From positions 186,001-250,000 of the forward strand of contig JAKFFE010000022.1 of NCBI GenBank assembly GCA_036675345.1: a stretch of 64,000 nucleotides of DNA. Reading direction: 5' to 3'. Position 1 is the stretch's first letter, and every line of letters begins with the position of its first letter. The notes beneath the pieces were generated by a model. That model was not told the origin of the DNA. It saw only the letters and a program-made list of their open reading frames with translations, and did no database searches. This DNA is from JALYOC01 sp036675345. GTDB taxonomy: Bacteria; Myxococcota; Myxococcia; Myxococcales; Myxococcaceae. A program made the position numbers and the translations under genes. Of this stretch, positions 33,631 to 42,903 are shown in pieces.

Positions 33631-33639
33631 ACGTACTTG

Positions 33640-33712
33640 AGCGGCGGACCGGGTTCGAACCGGCGACCCCGAGCTTGGGAAGCTCGTGCTCTACCAGCTG
33701 AGCTACCACCGC
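33640..33712 (-). tRNA. tRNA-Gly(CCC)
   Basis: A full cloverleaf can be drawn on the minus strand: acceptor GCGGTGG/CCGCCGC with one G-T pair, D arm GCTC/GAGC, anticodon stem CGAGC/GCTCG with loop TTCCCAA (anticodon CCC), and T arm GCCGG/CCGGT with loop TTCGAAC. The discriminator base is T, as usual for tRNA-Gly. The CCA end is not encoded. Confidence 0.95.
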
Positions 33713-33758
33713 GTGAGCGAGCCCAAAGTAAGGAAGGTCGGGCCCTCTGTCAACGAAC

Positions 33759-35543
33759 TCATTCACCCTCTTCCACGGTCAGTTGGTAGCTGTCCTGGAA
33801 GTTCGACTCCCGACTCTTGGAGTCACGCACCTCGAACACATACATCCCAGGCTCGGCGCTGTAACGGATGTTTTCCGGGGCCTCTCCCTTGGCCCGGTCC
33901 GCCGTCTGCACCAGGGTCAGGCTGCCGTCCTCCTGGACCCGGTGCAGGTACAGCCCCACGTCCACCTTGAGGATGCCCAGCAAGGTGGCGCGCAGCGGGG
34001 TGCGGACCGGCCGGCCGGTGAGGTCCAGGCGGTAGAGGTCGGAGTCCTTCTTCGGGTACACGGTGCCGCGAACCGGGCGGCCAAAGCCCACCGCGGTGGC
34101 GGTCTCCGCGGTGCCGTTGGGCTCACGCTCTTCGCCGCCGGTGTCCGCGGAGGAGGTCACCGCCAACCGGTAGCCCATCTCCGAATTCTCGAAGTCCCTC
34201 ACCCACTTGCCGGCCACCTTGCGGACCCCGGCCTCCACCTTCAGGTAGCAGGCCTCGGCGCAGAAGATGGAGTTGAGGTACTCCGGCTCCTTGAGCGCGC
34301 CGTCATTGGCCTTGAGCAGAACCTTCTCCGGGGACGAGCCGTCCTCGGAGGCGGGCTGGATCACCGACAGCACCAGGTCCACCCGGTCCACCCCGGAGAG
34401 CTGGGAACGGATCAGCGAGGGCTCCGCCGGACGGATCACGAAGTAGTCCAGGTCGGTCTTGGGGGAGAGGAAGCCCTGCCGAAAGCCGTTCTCCGGAAGC
34501 GGGGTGGCCTTGAACACCTCGTCGTTGGGCTCCAGCTCCGCGTTGGCCCCCGCCTCCTCCTGGGTCACGGTCAGGGTGTAGGGCACGTCCGGGTCAAAGC
34601 CCCGCTTGGCGTCCTTGCCCACCCCGGTCCAGCCGCTCTTGATCACCAGGTACACCATCCGGTCGCTCTCCCGGACCCCGATGTTGCGCAGGCTCAGCGG
34701 CGCCCCCGGCTCTCCCTTGATGGTGAACAGGGGCGCCTCGGCGGCGGACAGCACCTGGACCTCCAGCGCCACCTCCGGGACCCCGGAGAGATCGATCTTC
34801 AGCGCCACGCTGGGGGCAGTTTCCGCCACCACCGGCGGGGCGACAGGCACCTGCGGCGCAACCGCGTCCCCGGCATCCGCGTCCGCCACCACCACCTCGG
34901 CGGCGCCCGCGTCCTCCACCCGCGGGGCCTCGGTGCCGGCCTCCGCCACCTCCGGCTGTGGCAACTCCAGCCGCACCCAGTCCGAATCACCCGCGTGGGC
35001 CAGGGTGGCGGAGAGGCTCTGTCCAAACGGCAGGGAGATCGCGTCCACCGCCCGGTCGTTGGGTTCCAGCTCCGCGCCGGCCTCGGCGGGGCGCATCACG
35101 ATGTCCAGGGTGTAGGAGCCGCCCGACCCCTTCTTGGCGGAGACCACCCGCACGAAGATCCGGTCCCGCACCGCCAGATTGGGCAGCCGCTCCTCCTTGC
35201 CTTCCCCTCCGGTGTTCACCGCCACCAGGAGGTTGCGGTCCACGTCCAGGACCTCCAGCTTGGCGTCCACCCCGGGGATCGGGCCCAGGGTCAGGTCCGC
35301 CACCTGCTGATCGGCGGCGCTGAGGGAGAACCAGTCCTCGTCCGGCTTGGTGGGGTCCGAGGAGAGGGTGCCGTTGACCACCGAGGTCCCGGTGACCGCC
35401 ACCGCGTTCTCCGGTGAGTCGTTGGGCTCCTTGTCCACCAGCACCCGGGGACCAGCATCCGGAACCCCCGCGTCCACCACCGGGTCGCGGTCAGGGCAGC
35501 CGGTCAAGATTCCCAGCGCGACCGCGACGAGCACTCGCTTCAT
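33759..35543 (-). CDS. lipoprotein with four EPND-type beta-sandwich repeats
   Basis: Start at ATG 35543, preceded by GGGAGG, gives 594 residues; an ATG eight codons earlier lacks a signal. Lipobox LTGC follows a good signal sequence. Four copies of an 'EPND/G...A...' motif introduce repeated domains ('DKEPNDSPENAVAV', 'ELEPNDRAVDAISL', 'ELEPNDEVFKATPL', 'EREPNGTAETATAV'). They resemble bacterial pre-peptidase C-terminal (PPC) beta-sandwiches, but no protease is attached. A Val/Ala/Pro/Asp linker lies near residues 205-255. It is probably a surface adhesin or scaffold lipoprotein. It lies 46 bases upstream of the tRNA gene in the same direction. Confidence 0.75.
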   Translation of the reverse strand: MKRVLVAVALGILTGCPDRDPVVDAGVPDAGPRVLVDKEPNDSPENAVAVTGTSVVNGTLSSDPTKPDEDWFSLSAADQQVADLTLGPIPGVDAKLEVLDVDRNLLVAVNTGGEGKEERLPNLAVRDRIFVRVVSAKKGSGGSYTLDIVMRPAEAGAELEPNDRAVDAISLPFGQSLSATLAHAGDSDWVRLELPQPEVAEAGTEAPRVEDAGAAEVVVADADAGDAVAPQVPVAPPVVAETAPSVALKIDLSGVPEVALEVQVLSAAEAPLFTIKGEPGAPLSLRNIGVRESDRMVYLVIKSGWTGVGKDAKRGFDPDVPYTLTVTQEEAGANAELEPNDEVFKATPLPENGFRQGFLSPKTDLDYFVIRPAEPSLIRSQLSGVDRVDLVLSVIQPASEDGSSPEKVLLKANDGALKEPEYLNSIFCAEACYLKVEAGVRKVAGKWVRDFENSEMGYRLAVTSSADTGGEEREPNGTAETATAVGFGRPVRGTVYPKKDSDLYRLDLTGRPVRTPLRATLLGILKVDVGLYLHRVQEDGSLTLVQTADRAKGEAPENIRYSAEPGMYVFEVRDSKSRESNFQDSYQLTVEEGE

Positions 35544-35664
35544 CCGTCCTCCCAAGGGGGGGTACATGACACAGACAACCGCGGCGGCGGGACGAAATTC
35601 TTGGCCCCGGGAACCTCAGTTGGGGCAGGGGACTGGAGGATGGGACCAGTCTGATCCAATATGG

Positions 35665-36543
35665 GTGCCGGTGGGTCCGTTCCATTCATCCAGAACCCTG
35701 TTGTTCGCGCTCTCCGCGTTGGCCGCCTGTCCGGCGATCGCCGCCTCGCCTCCGGTCGGGTACGCCCAGGCCACCGGCTATTTCAAGCAGGAGGCGCGGC
35801 CCACGCTGTACCAGCCGCTGAACCTGCTGGATGCCCGGGAGGCCACCGTCTGGTGCACCTCCACCTCGGACAATCTGGGGGACAAGCTGACCTTCGGGTT
35901 CAAGGGGCCGGCCCGGATCGACGAGGTCCGGATCTACACCGGCAACGGCGCCGACGACTCCAGCTTCCAGGAGTTCGCCCGCGGCAAGAAGTTCACCTTC
36001 CACGGCCCCAACAACGCCTACAGCTTCAGCGTGGCGGACCAGCGGGGACTGCAGGCCTTCCAGGTGGATCCGCCGCTGCTGGGCGCCTTCCTCACCGTGG
36101 AGGTGGTGGATCAGTACCCGGCCGAGGATCCGGAGAGCCCGGTCTGCGTGACCGACATCGTCTTCTACTCCGAGGGCAAGGCGCTCAACGGCGCCTGGCT
36201 GACCCAGCGGCTGAAGTACGACAAGAACCGGGCCCAGATCCTGGGCACCTGGTTTGGCGGCTACGAGGGCGCGCCGGACCGCTTCTTGTCCTTCTTCTTC
36301 GACGGCACCTTCCGGCTCACCCACGAGCCCTTCGAGGGCAAGCCGCGCAGCCTCACCGGCAACTACACCATCAGCGGCGCGCGGGTGACCCTGGAGGTCC
36401 CCGGGAAGGCGAAGTTCACCGGCCGGCTGGACCTGGAGCGGATCGAAGGCGACCCGCTGACTCCGGAGAGCGAGCGGCGGACGATCAAGTTTGAAGGCAA
36501 TGCCCCCGAAGAGCTGAAGATCGGCTACCGGGACGTGAGGTAG
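35665..36543 (+). CDS. exported protein with discoidin-like domain
   Basis: No ATG sits near the signal peptide, so initiation is taken as the GTG at 35665 (or 35671), about 292 residues; this start is uncertain. The signal core is 'TLLFALSALAACPAIAA'. The mature N-terminal ~130 residues read as a discoidin (F5/8 type C-like) carbohydrate-binding sandwich: 'ATGYFKQ..PTLYQPLNLLDAREATVWC' ... 'IDEVRIYTGN'. The C-terminal part is a lipocalin-like or beta-rich region with 'GTWFGGYEGAPDRFLSFFFDGTFRL'. It is probably periplasmic or surface-bound; function unknown. Confidence 0.7.
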   Translation: MPVGPFHSSRTLLFALSALAACPAIAASPPVGYAQATGYFKQEARPTLYQPLNLLDAREATVWCTSTSDNLGDKLTFGFKGPARIDEVRIYTGNGADDSSFQEFARGKKFTFHGPNNAYSFSVADQRGLQAFQVDPPLLGAFLTVEVVDQYPAEDPESPVCVTDIVFYSEGKALNGAWLTQRLKYDKNRAQILGTWFGGYEGAPDRFLSFFFDGTFRLTHEPFEGKPRSLTGNYTISGARVTLEVPGKAKFTGRLDLERIEGDPLTPESERRTIKFEGNAPEELKIGYRDVR

Positions 36544-36587
36544 CGGCGCGGGCCGCTGCCTCCCTGTGGATCCGCGCGGGACCGCCC

Positions 36588-36992
36588 TCAGGCGATCGCG
36601 GCAGTCTTCTTCTTGTGGGAGAAGCGCTGGAAGAACTCCACGATCTCCTTGAAGGCGATGGTGATGTCCGTGGCGTCCTGGAACTCCGACTCCAGGAAGG
36701 TCCCTCCACACGACTCGCAGGTGTCGTAGGAGAGCGGGTGGTTGCGTTCCCCTCCGGTGATCCGGACCAGGTCCACCTGGCACTCCGGGCACTGTCCGGT
36801 CAGCGCGTCGGCGTCCAGCTTCCCGCCGAGGCTCTCCAGACCGGGGAGGTTGTTGTGCAGCAGGACCCGGTTCAGGTCCGCGACGTTGAGCCACAAGCCG
36901 CCACACTCACCGCACTTGGCAACAGCCGTATCGTCCCCGTCGAGATCGGCCATCTCGACGTTGCAGCTGGGGCAATTCATTGTGCGGGTCAT
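36588..36992 (-). CDS. double zf-TFIIB zinc-ribbon protein
   Basis: The product has 134 residues and two similar zinc-ribbon modules: CPSC...CGECGGLWL (about 7-38) and CPEC...CESCGGTFLE (about 69-102). The C-terminal tail is charged. The 'C.ECGG.W' pattern is that of zf-TFIIB proteins found in many bacteria, with unknown role; DNA or RNA binding is possible. The second ATG (36980) is an alternative start. A promoter-like pair lies just upstream. Confidence 0.85.
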   Translation of the reverse strand: MTRTMNCPSCNVEMADLDGDDTAVAKCGECGGLWLNVADLNRVLLHNNLPGLESLGGKLDADALTGQCPECQVDLVRITGGERNHPLSYDTCESCGGTFLESEFQDATDITIAFKEIVEFFQRFSHKKKTAAIA

Positions 36993-37032
36993 TCTCCTTG
37001 TGGCGGGAAGCTTGCTCCCCTGGTTGGTTCAA

Positions 37033-37062
37033 ATGATATGGCGCGGCTTTTTTTCCGCGCAA
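37033..37062 (-). promoter_or_regulatory. candidate sigma-70-type promoter for the zinc-ribbon gene
   Basis: On the minus strand TTGCGC (37062-37057) and TATCAT (37038-37033) are separated by 18 bases. The spacer contains most of a GCGCGG/CCGCGC hairpin (37041-37060) with a T-rich loop. It lies about 40 bases before the ATG. Confidence 0.4.
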
Positions 37063-37128
37063 CCCGTCCCCAGGCTGAGTCCTGTGTGAACCCACAAGCC
37101 AGGACCCGGACCCACCTACAAAGTTTCG

Positions 37129-38397
<1,269 letters not shown>

Positions 38398-38409
38398 GTC
38401 GTTTTCTCT

Positions 38410-39357
38410 CTAGAGCGAAGGCGGGATCGACTCCGGGTGGGTCCCGAAGGCGAACCGCTCCCGCCGCTCCCAGTCCTTCTCCACCCGCGCGTCCCGGTAC
38501 CCTGCGGCCTCCAGGACACGCTGCACCGCCGCGCCCTGGCTCTCCCCGATCTCCAGAGCAAGAAGCCCGCCAGGGGCCAGATGGGGCAGCGCGTCCGGCA
38601 CCAGCCGGCGGATCAGCTCCAGCCCGTCCGGCCCGCCGTCCAGCGCCAGCCTCGGCTCCCGGCGGACCTCCCGGGACAGCCCGGGGATCTCCCCGCTGCC
38701 CACATAGGGCGGGTTGGAGACGATCACCTCGAAGCGCAGCTCCGCGGGGAGCGGGGCCAGCAGGTCCCCCTGCAGGAAGGTCACCCGCTCCTCCAGTTGC
38801 AGGCGCTGGGCGTTGGTCCGGGCCACCTCCAGCGCGTCGGGGGAGAGATCGATGGCGTACACCCTGGCCAGGGGACGCTCGGCGGCCAGGGTGAGGGCAA
38901 TGCACCCGGACCCGGTGCACACGTCCAGCAGGAGGGAAGGGGCGTCCTTGGGGACCTTCTGCAGCACCGCCTCCACCAGCAGCTCCGTCTCCGGGCGGGG
39001 GATCAGCACCCGCGGGTCGACCTGGAAGGTGCGTCCGTAGAAGTCCTTGGCGCCCACCAGGTACTGGGCGGGCTCTCCCTCGGCGCGGCGGGCGATCAGC
39101 TCTCGGAAGGACTTGAGTTCGCCGGGGTCCAGTGGGCGGTCCAGTTCGATGTACAGCCGGACCCGGGTCAGCTTCAGCACATGCGCCAGGAGGATCTCCG
39201 CGGTCAGCCGCGGGGAGTCGATCTCCTTCTTCTCGAAGTGCTGGGTGGTCCAGGCCAGCACCCGGCGCACGCTCCACACCTCGCGCCCAGGTTCGCTGAC
39301 CGGCCGGGCAGGCGCCTCCGGCGGGCCGGAGGGGGCCGGCCGGGAGGGATCAGTCAT
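38410..39357 (-). CDS. prmC: release factor glutamine methyltransferase
   Basis: PrmC methylates the Gln of the GGQ motif of peptide release factors, using SAM. The product has 315 residues. The SAM motif is at 'LLDVCTGSGCIAL' (about 143-155) and the substrate-binding NPPY at 215-218. The first ~25 residues are a Pro/Ala/Ser extension. The start overlaps the prfA stop by eight bases, the usual pairing of substrate and modifying enzyme genes. Confidence 0.95.
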   Translation of the reverse strand: MTDPSRPAPSGPPEAPARPVSEPGREVWSVRRVLAWTTQHFEKKEIDSPRLTAEILLAHVLKLTRVRLYIELDRPLDPGELKSFRELIARRAEGEPAQYLVGAKDFYGRTFQVDPRVLIPRPETELLVEAVLQKVPKDAPSLLLDVCTGSGCIALTLAAERPLARVYAIDLSPDALEVARTNAQRLQLEERVTFLQGDLLAPLPAELRFEVIVSNPPYVGSGEIPGLSREVRREPRLALDGGPDGLELIRRLVPDALPHLAPGGLLALEIGESQGAAVQRVLEAAGYRDARVEKDWERRERFAFGTHPESIPPSL

Positions 39358-40453
39358 CGGAGTTGGCCGAAGAGGAACGGGAGGAGGGCCCGCCTCCGGT
39401 CTCCTGGCGCAGCTGTTCGGCCTGGAAGTGGGTCCGGCAGGCGGTGATCAGATCCTCCAGGTCCCCGCCCATCACCGCGGGCAGGTTGTGGCGGGTAAAG
39501 CCGATCCGGTGATCGGTGACCCGGTCCTGGGGGAAGTTGTAGGTGCGGATCTTCTCGCTGCGATCCCCGCTGCCCACCTGGCCCTTGCGGGTGGCGTCCC
39601 GCTCGGAGCGGATCCGCTCCTGCTCCGCGTCGTACAGCTTGGCGCGCAGCATCCGCATCGCCTGGTTGAAGTTCTTGAGCTGGCTCTTCTCCTGCTGGCA
39701 CTTGACCACGATCCCGGTGGGCTTGTGGGTCAGGCGGACCGCGGAGTCGGTGGTGTTCACGCTCTGGCCGCCGGCGCCGGTGGAGCGCATCACCTGCCGC
39801 TCGATGTCCGCCGGGTTGATCTGGACGTCCACCTCCTCCGCCTCCGGCATCACCGAGACGGTGATGGTGGAGGTGTGGATCCGCCCCTGGGCCTCGGTGG
39901 CCGGGACCCGCTGCACCCGGTGCACCCCCGACTCGTACTTGAGGTTGGAGTAGACCGCGTCCCCGCTGAAGGTGAGGGTGGCCTCCTTCACCCCTCCGGC
40001 GTTGCCGGAGTTGAGATCCACGATGTCCGCCTTCCAGCCCCGCTTGTCCGCGTAGCGCAGGTAGGACTGCATCACCTCGCCGGCGAACAGGGCGGCCTCG
40101 TCGCCCCCCGCCCCGGCGCGGATCTCCATGATCACGTCCTTCTCGTCCGCCGGATCCTTGGGCAGCAGCAGGACCTTGAGCTGGGCCTCCAGCTCTGCCA
40201 GCAAGGGCTCCAGGCGAGCAAGCTCCGCCTTCGCGTCTTCGCGGAAGTCCACCTCGCCCAGCAGGTCCTTCGCTCCGTCCCGCTCGACCAGCAGCGCCTT
40301 GTAGCGCTCGAAGGTATCGACCAGCTTTTCCAGGCTGGCGCGCTCCCGGGTCACCTTCGTCAGCTTGGCGTGATCGCCCAGCATGTCGGGGTGGGAGAGC
40401 TCGGCGGTGAGGCGCTCGAAACGCTGCTTCACCTGTTCCAACTTCTCAATCAT
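39350..40453 (-). CDS. prfA: peptide chain release factor 1
   Basis: The product has 367 residues from the ATG at 40453 ('MIEKLEQVKQRFERL'); the open frame upstream is not coding. RF1 ends translation at UAG and UAA. The PxT anticodon-like motif is PAT at 184-186 and the catalytic GGQ is at 228-230. The C-terminus carries a Ser-rich extension of some 15 residues after the usual 'HFQAEQLRQ'. It is the first gene of prfA-prmC-murA. Confidence 0.97.
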   Translation of the reverse strand: MIEKLEQVKQRFERLTAELSHPDMLGDHAKLTKVTRERASLEKLVDTFERYKALLVERDGAKDLLGEVDFREDAKAELARLEPLLAELEAQLKVLLLPKDPADEKDVIMEIRAGAGGDEAALFAGEVMQSYLRYADKRGWKADIVDLNSGNAGGVKEATLTFSGDAVYSNLKYESGVHRVQRVPATEAQGRIHTSTITVSVMPEAEEVDVQINPADIERQVMRSTGAGGQSVNTTDSAVRLTHKPTGIVVKCQQEKSQLKNFNQAMRMLRAKLYDAEQERIRSERDATRKGQVGSGDRSEKIRTYNFPQDRVTDHRIGFTRHNLPAVMGGDLEDLITACRTHFQAEQLRQETGGGPSSRSSSANSDD

Positions 40454-40476
40454 GGATTGCCCTGCTAATTGCCCCG

Positions 40477-40508
40477 TTGCGTCGTTCAACGCAAGGGCCG
40501 TCAGGCCC
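40477..40508. promoter_or_regulatory. two adjacent inverted repeats between prfA and the mini-protein gene
   Basis: TTGCGT-CGTTCA-ACGCAA (40477-40494) is a perfect 6-6-6 inverted repeat. It is followed at once by GGGCC-GTCA-GGCCC (40495-40508). They occupy the 75-base divergent gap and could be an operator plus an RNA hairpin controlling the small gene or prfA. Confidence 0.4.
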
Positions 40509-40528
40509 TGATCCGGAGAGTTCAGAAG

Positions 40529-40642
40529 ATGCCGACCCCCAAGGGAAACCGCAGCAAGAAGAAGGTTGCCAACCGCGCCAAGCCCAAGAAGCAGGCGCTG
40601 AAGCGCCGCCGCGTGCGGTCCAAGAAGACGAAGGGCAAGTAG
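40529..40642 (+). CDS. 37-residue all-basic mini-protein
   Basis: ATG at 40529 follows GGAGAG by nine bases, and the frame ends with TAG at 40640-40642. The product has 12 Lys and 6 Arg in 37 residues and no acidic residue, running 'MPTPKGNRSKKKVANRAKP' and then 'KKQALKRRRVRSKKTKGK'. A perfect 11-bp terminator-like hairpin follows, which supports a real transcription unit. It resembles small ribosomal or nucleoid proteins in composition, but I do not recognise it as any named one. Its place beside prfA suggests a translation-related or RNA-binding role. It is too short for ordinary gene callers. Confidence 0.65.
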   Translation: MPTPKGNRSKKKVANRAKPKKQALKRRRVRSKKTKGK

Positions 40643-40652
40643 CCAAGTACCA

Positions 40653-40680
40653 GGACCGGCCGGGGAAATCCGGCCGGTCC
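40653..40680 (+). terminator. strong hairpin after the mini-protein gene
   Basis: Perfect 11-bp stem (GGACCGGCCGG / CCGGCCGGTCC) with a six-base loop, starting ten bases after the stop. No T-run follows. Confidence 0.6.
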
Positions 40681-40834
40681 GGGCCGTACCCACGGCGCTG
40701 GGCAGCGGGCCACGTCTCAAGGCCCCGCCCATCGTCCCCTGTAGAAAAGCTCCCCTCACTTGAGGCGCCCCGAGCCCGACCGGTTGGTCGTACCCGGAGC
40801 GTTCGCGGAGAGGCGCGCCCCAAGGTCAGCCGCC

Positions 40835-42028
40835 TCAGCGGGCCGCAGTCACCGGCGGAGGCTCCACCCGGTACTCGGGCGGGGGCGGGGGCAACTCCGG
40901 CAGCGGGGTCTCGAACAGCGAGGAGTAGAGCGCGATCAGCCCCAGGATCTCGTCCGCCCCTCGTTCGTCCACCGTCTGCGGCTGGGCCGGCAGCAGCGGG
41001 TAGGCGTCGGAGAGCAGGGGGATGATCTCGCTGGAGAGGTAGCCGGCGCGGGAGAAGCGCGCCTTGAACAGCGCGGTGTGCTTGGGCTGGGGGTTCCAGT
41101 TCCCCCCGAACACGAAGTTCCCCAGCGAGTAGGCGATGGGCACCCCGTTGAACAGCTCCATCCCCTGCAGCACGTGGGGGTGGGAGCCCAGCACCAGCGA
41201 GGCGCCGGCCTCCACCGCCGCGCGGCCCAGCCGGGCCTGGTACGGCTCGGGCAGGAAGTAGCGTTCCCGCCCCCAGTGGAAGAAGGGGATCACCAGGTCG
41301 GCCTGGGTCCGGGCCAGGGTGATGTCCTCCCGCAGCATCCGCTCCATCTGGTCCACGTCGGAGAAGTGGCCGGCCACCCCGGGGGTGGTCTCGGTGGCGA
41401 TCACCATCGGCGGTTCGATGTTGCGGGTGCCGAGGAAGAAGTAGCCCAGCAGGGCGACCTTCATTCCCTGCCACTGGATGATCGCCGGCCGGCGGGCCTC
41501 GGCCAGGTTCCGCCCGGCGCCGAAATAGGGGATGCCCTGCTCGTCCAGCACCGCCATCGTGTCCAGCAGGCCTTCCAACCCGTAGTCCATCAGGTGGTTG
41601 TTGGCCAGACTGACCGCGTCCACCCCGCCGGCCACCAGGGTGGCCACGAACTCCGGCCGGGCGCGGAAGTTGAAGTTCTTGGGGACCTTCTCCCCCCGGG
41701 CGGTGAACGGGCACTCCAGGTTCACCACGAACAGCTCTTCGTCCGGGACCAGCGGGCGGACGTTCTTGAACCCGTAGGCGAACATCTCCTCCCGCGAGCG
41801 GCCCTTCTGCACCTGCTCGTCGAACCACTCCTCGTGGTGGTAGCCGAGGGTGACGTCGCCCCCCACCGCCAGCACCAGCGGCCGCGGTTCGGGCTGCGGA
41901 ACCGGCGGCGTCGGCGGCGCGGTTGGCTGCTCGACGACCGGAGCGGACGGGCGCTCTGACGGACGCTCGTCAGGGCGGGGAACACACCCGATGATGCCCA
42001 GGAGGAGGAAGGTGGAGAGCGGTCGCAT
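40835..42028 (-). CDS. CapA-family (poly-gamma-glutamate synthesis-like) lipoprotein
   Basis: The product has 397 residues from the ATG at 42028, with lipobox IIGC after a short signal, then a Pro/Arg/Glu-rich linker. The CapA metallophosphatase-like fold is marked by 'LAVGGDVTLGY', 'VNLECPF', 'DAVSLANNHLMDYG' and 'LVLGSHPHVLQG' with its metal-binding Asp, Asn and His. Family members are linked to capsule polymer synthesis or anchoring; no capsule genes are nearby, so the role here is unknown. Its start is divergent from the TPR gene, with only 56 bases between. Confidence 0.85.
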   Translation of the reverse strand: MRPLSTFLLLGIIGCVPRPDERPSERPSAPVVEQPTAPPTPPVPQPEPRPLVLAVGGDVTLGYHHEEWFDEQVQKGRSREEMFAYGFKNVRPLVPDEELFVVNLECPFTARGEKVPKNFNFRARPEFVATLVAGGVDAVSLANNHLMDYGLEGLLDTMAVLDEQGIPYFGAGRNLAEARRPAIIQWQGMKVALLGYFFLGTRNIEPPMVIATETTPGVAGHFSDVDQMERMLREDITLARTQADLVIPFFHWGRERYFLPEPYQARLGRAAVEAGASLVLGSHPHVLQGMELFNGVPIAYSLGNFVFGGNWNPQPKHTALFKARFSRAGYLSSEIIPLLSDAYPLLPAQPQTVDERGADEILGLIALYSSLFETPLPELPPPPPEYRVEPPPVTAAR

Positions 42029-42084
42029 ACTTCGAAACGTTACCTTGCACCGTTGAAGAAGCGCCGCGTACATTGACCGACCCG

Positions 42085-42903
42085 ATGCCGCCAGAGAAGG
42101 ACAACATTGCGCTGTCGGACGAGCACAACTCCCGAGGCATCCAGCTGGCGGATCGCGGCTGGCTGGACGAGGCGGTCAAGGAGTTCAAGAAGGCGATCGA
42201 GCTGGACCCGGACTCGGCCCACGCCCACGACAACCTGGCCACCGTCTTCGCCGAGAAGAAGCTCTTCCGCGACGCGCTCCACGAGTACCTGATCGCCATC
42301 CGGCTGGAGCCGGACAGCGCCACCGCCCACTACAACCTGGCCTGCTTCCTCTCCACCCACGCCCATGACATGGCGGTGGACGAGTACAAGGAGGCGATCG
42401 AGCTGGATCCGGAGTACCCGGACGCCCACCTCAACCTGGGGCTGACCTACGCCGACGAGGGGGAGATCGAACAGGCGGTCCGCGAGCTGCAGCTGGCGAT
42501 CGAGCTGGAGCCCACCGATCCCTTCCCCCGCCATGAGCTGGCCGCGCTGTACATGGACGAGGGCGATTACCGCCAGGCGATCACCCAGCTCAAGGAGGTG
42601 GTGCGCCTGGAGCCGGACAACTTCGAGGGGCAGCTGGACCTGGGCATCTGCTACGCCCAGAAGGGCTTCTACGCCGAGGCCGAGCGCGCCTACGCCCGGG
42701 CCCGCGAGCTGAACGCCGAGGACCTGCTGCTCAACTACAACCTGGCCGCGCTCTATGCGCTGTGGGGCCGGCCCCAGGACGCCAAGCAGTACCTGGGCGC
42801 GGCGATGACCCAGGACAAGGCCAAGGTCCACGCCTGGCTGTCGGCGGACCCGATGTTCGATGCCCTCAAGGGCGACCCCGAGTTCGAGAGCCTGCTCCCG
42901 TGA
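42085..42903 (+). CDS. tetratricopeptide-repeat protein
   Basis: The ATG at 42085 is preferred over the TTG at 42073, giving 272 residues. About seven consecutive TPR units of 34 residues are seen from residue ~12 ('A...Y..AI.L.P....A..NL'), and the final unit ends with 'DPMFDALKGDPEFESLL', a closing often seen in such proteins. It lacks a signal peptide and is probably cytoplasmic. The stop overlaps the start of the transporter gene (GTGA), so a functional link is likely. Confidence 0.88.
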   Translation: MPPEKDNIALSDEHNSRGIQLADRGWLDEAVKEFKKAIELDPDSAHAHDNLATVFAEKKLFRDALHEYLIAIRLEPDSATAHYNLACFLSTHAHDMAVDEYKEAIELDPEYPDAHLNLGLTYADEGEIEQAVRELQLAIELEPTDPFPRHELAALYMDEGDYRQAITQLKEVVRLEPDNFEGQLDLGICYAQKGFYAEAERAYARARELNAEDLLLNYNLAALYALWGRPQDAKQYLGAAMTQDKAKVHAWLSADPMFDALKGDPEFESLLP

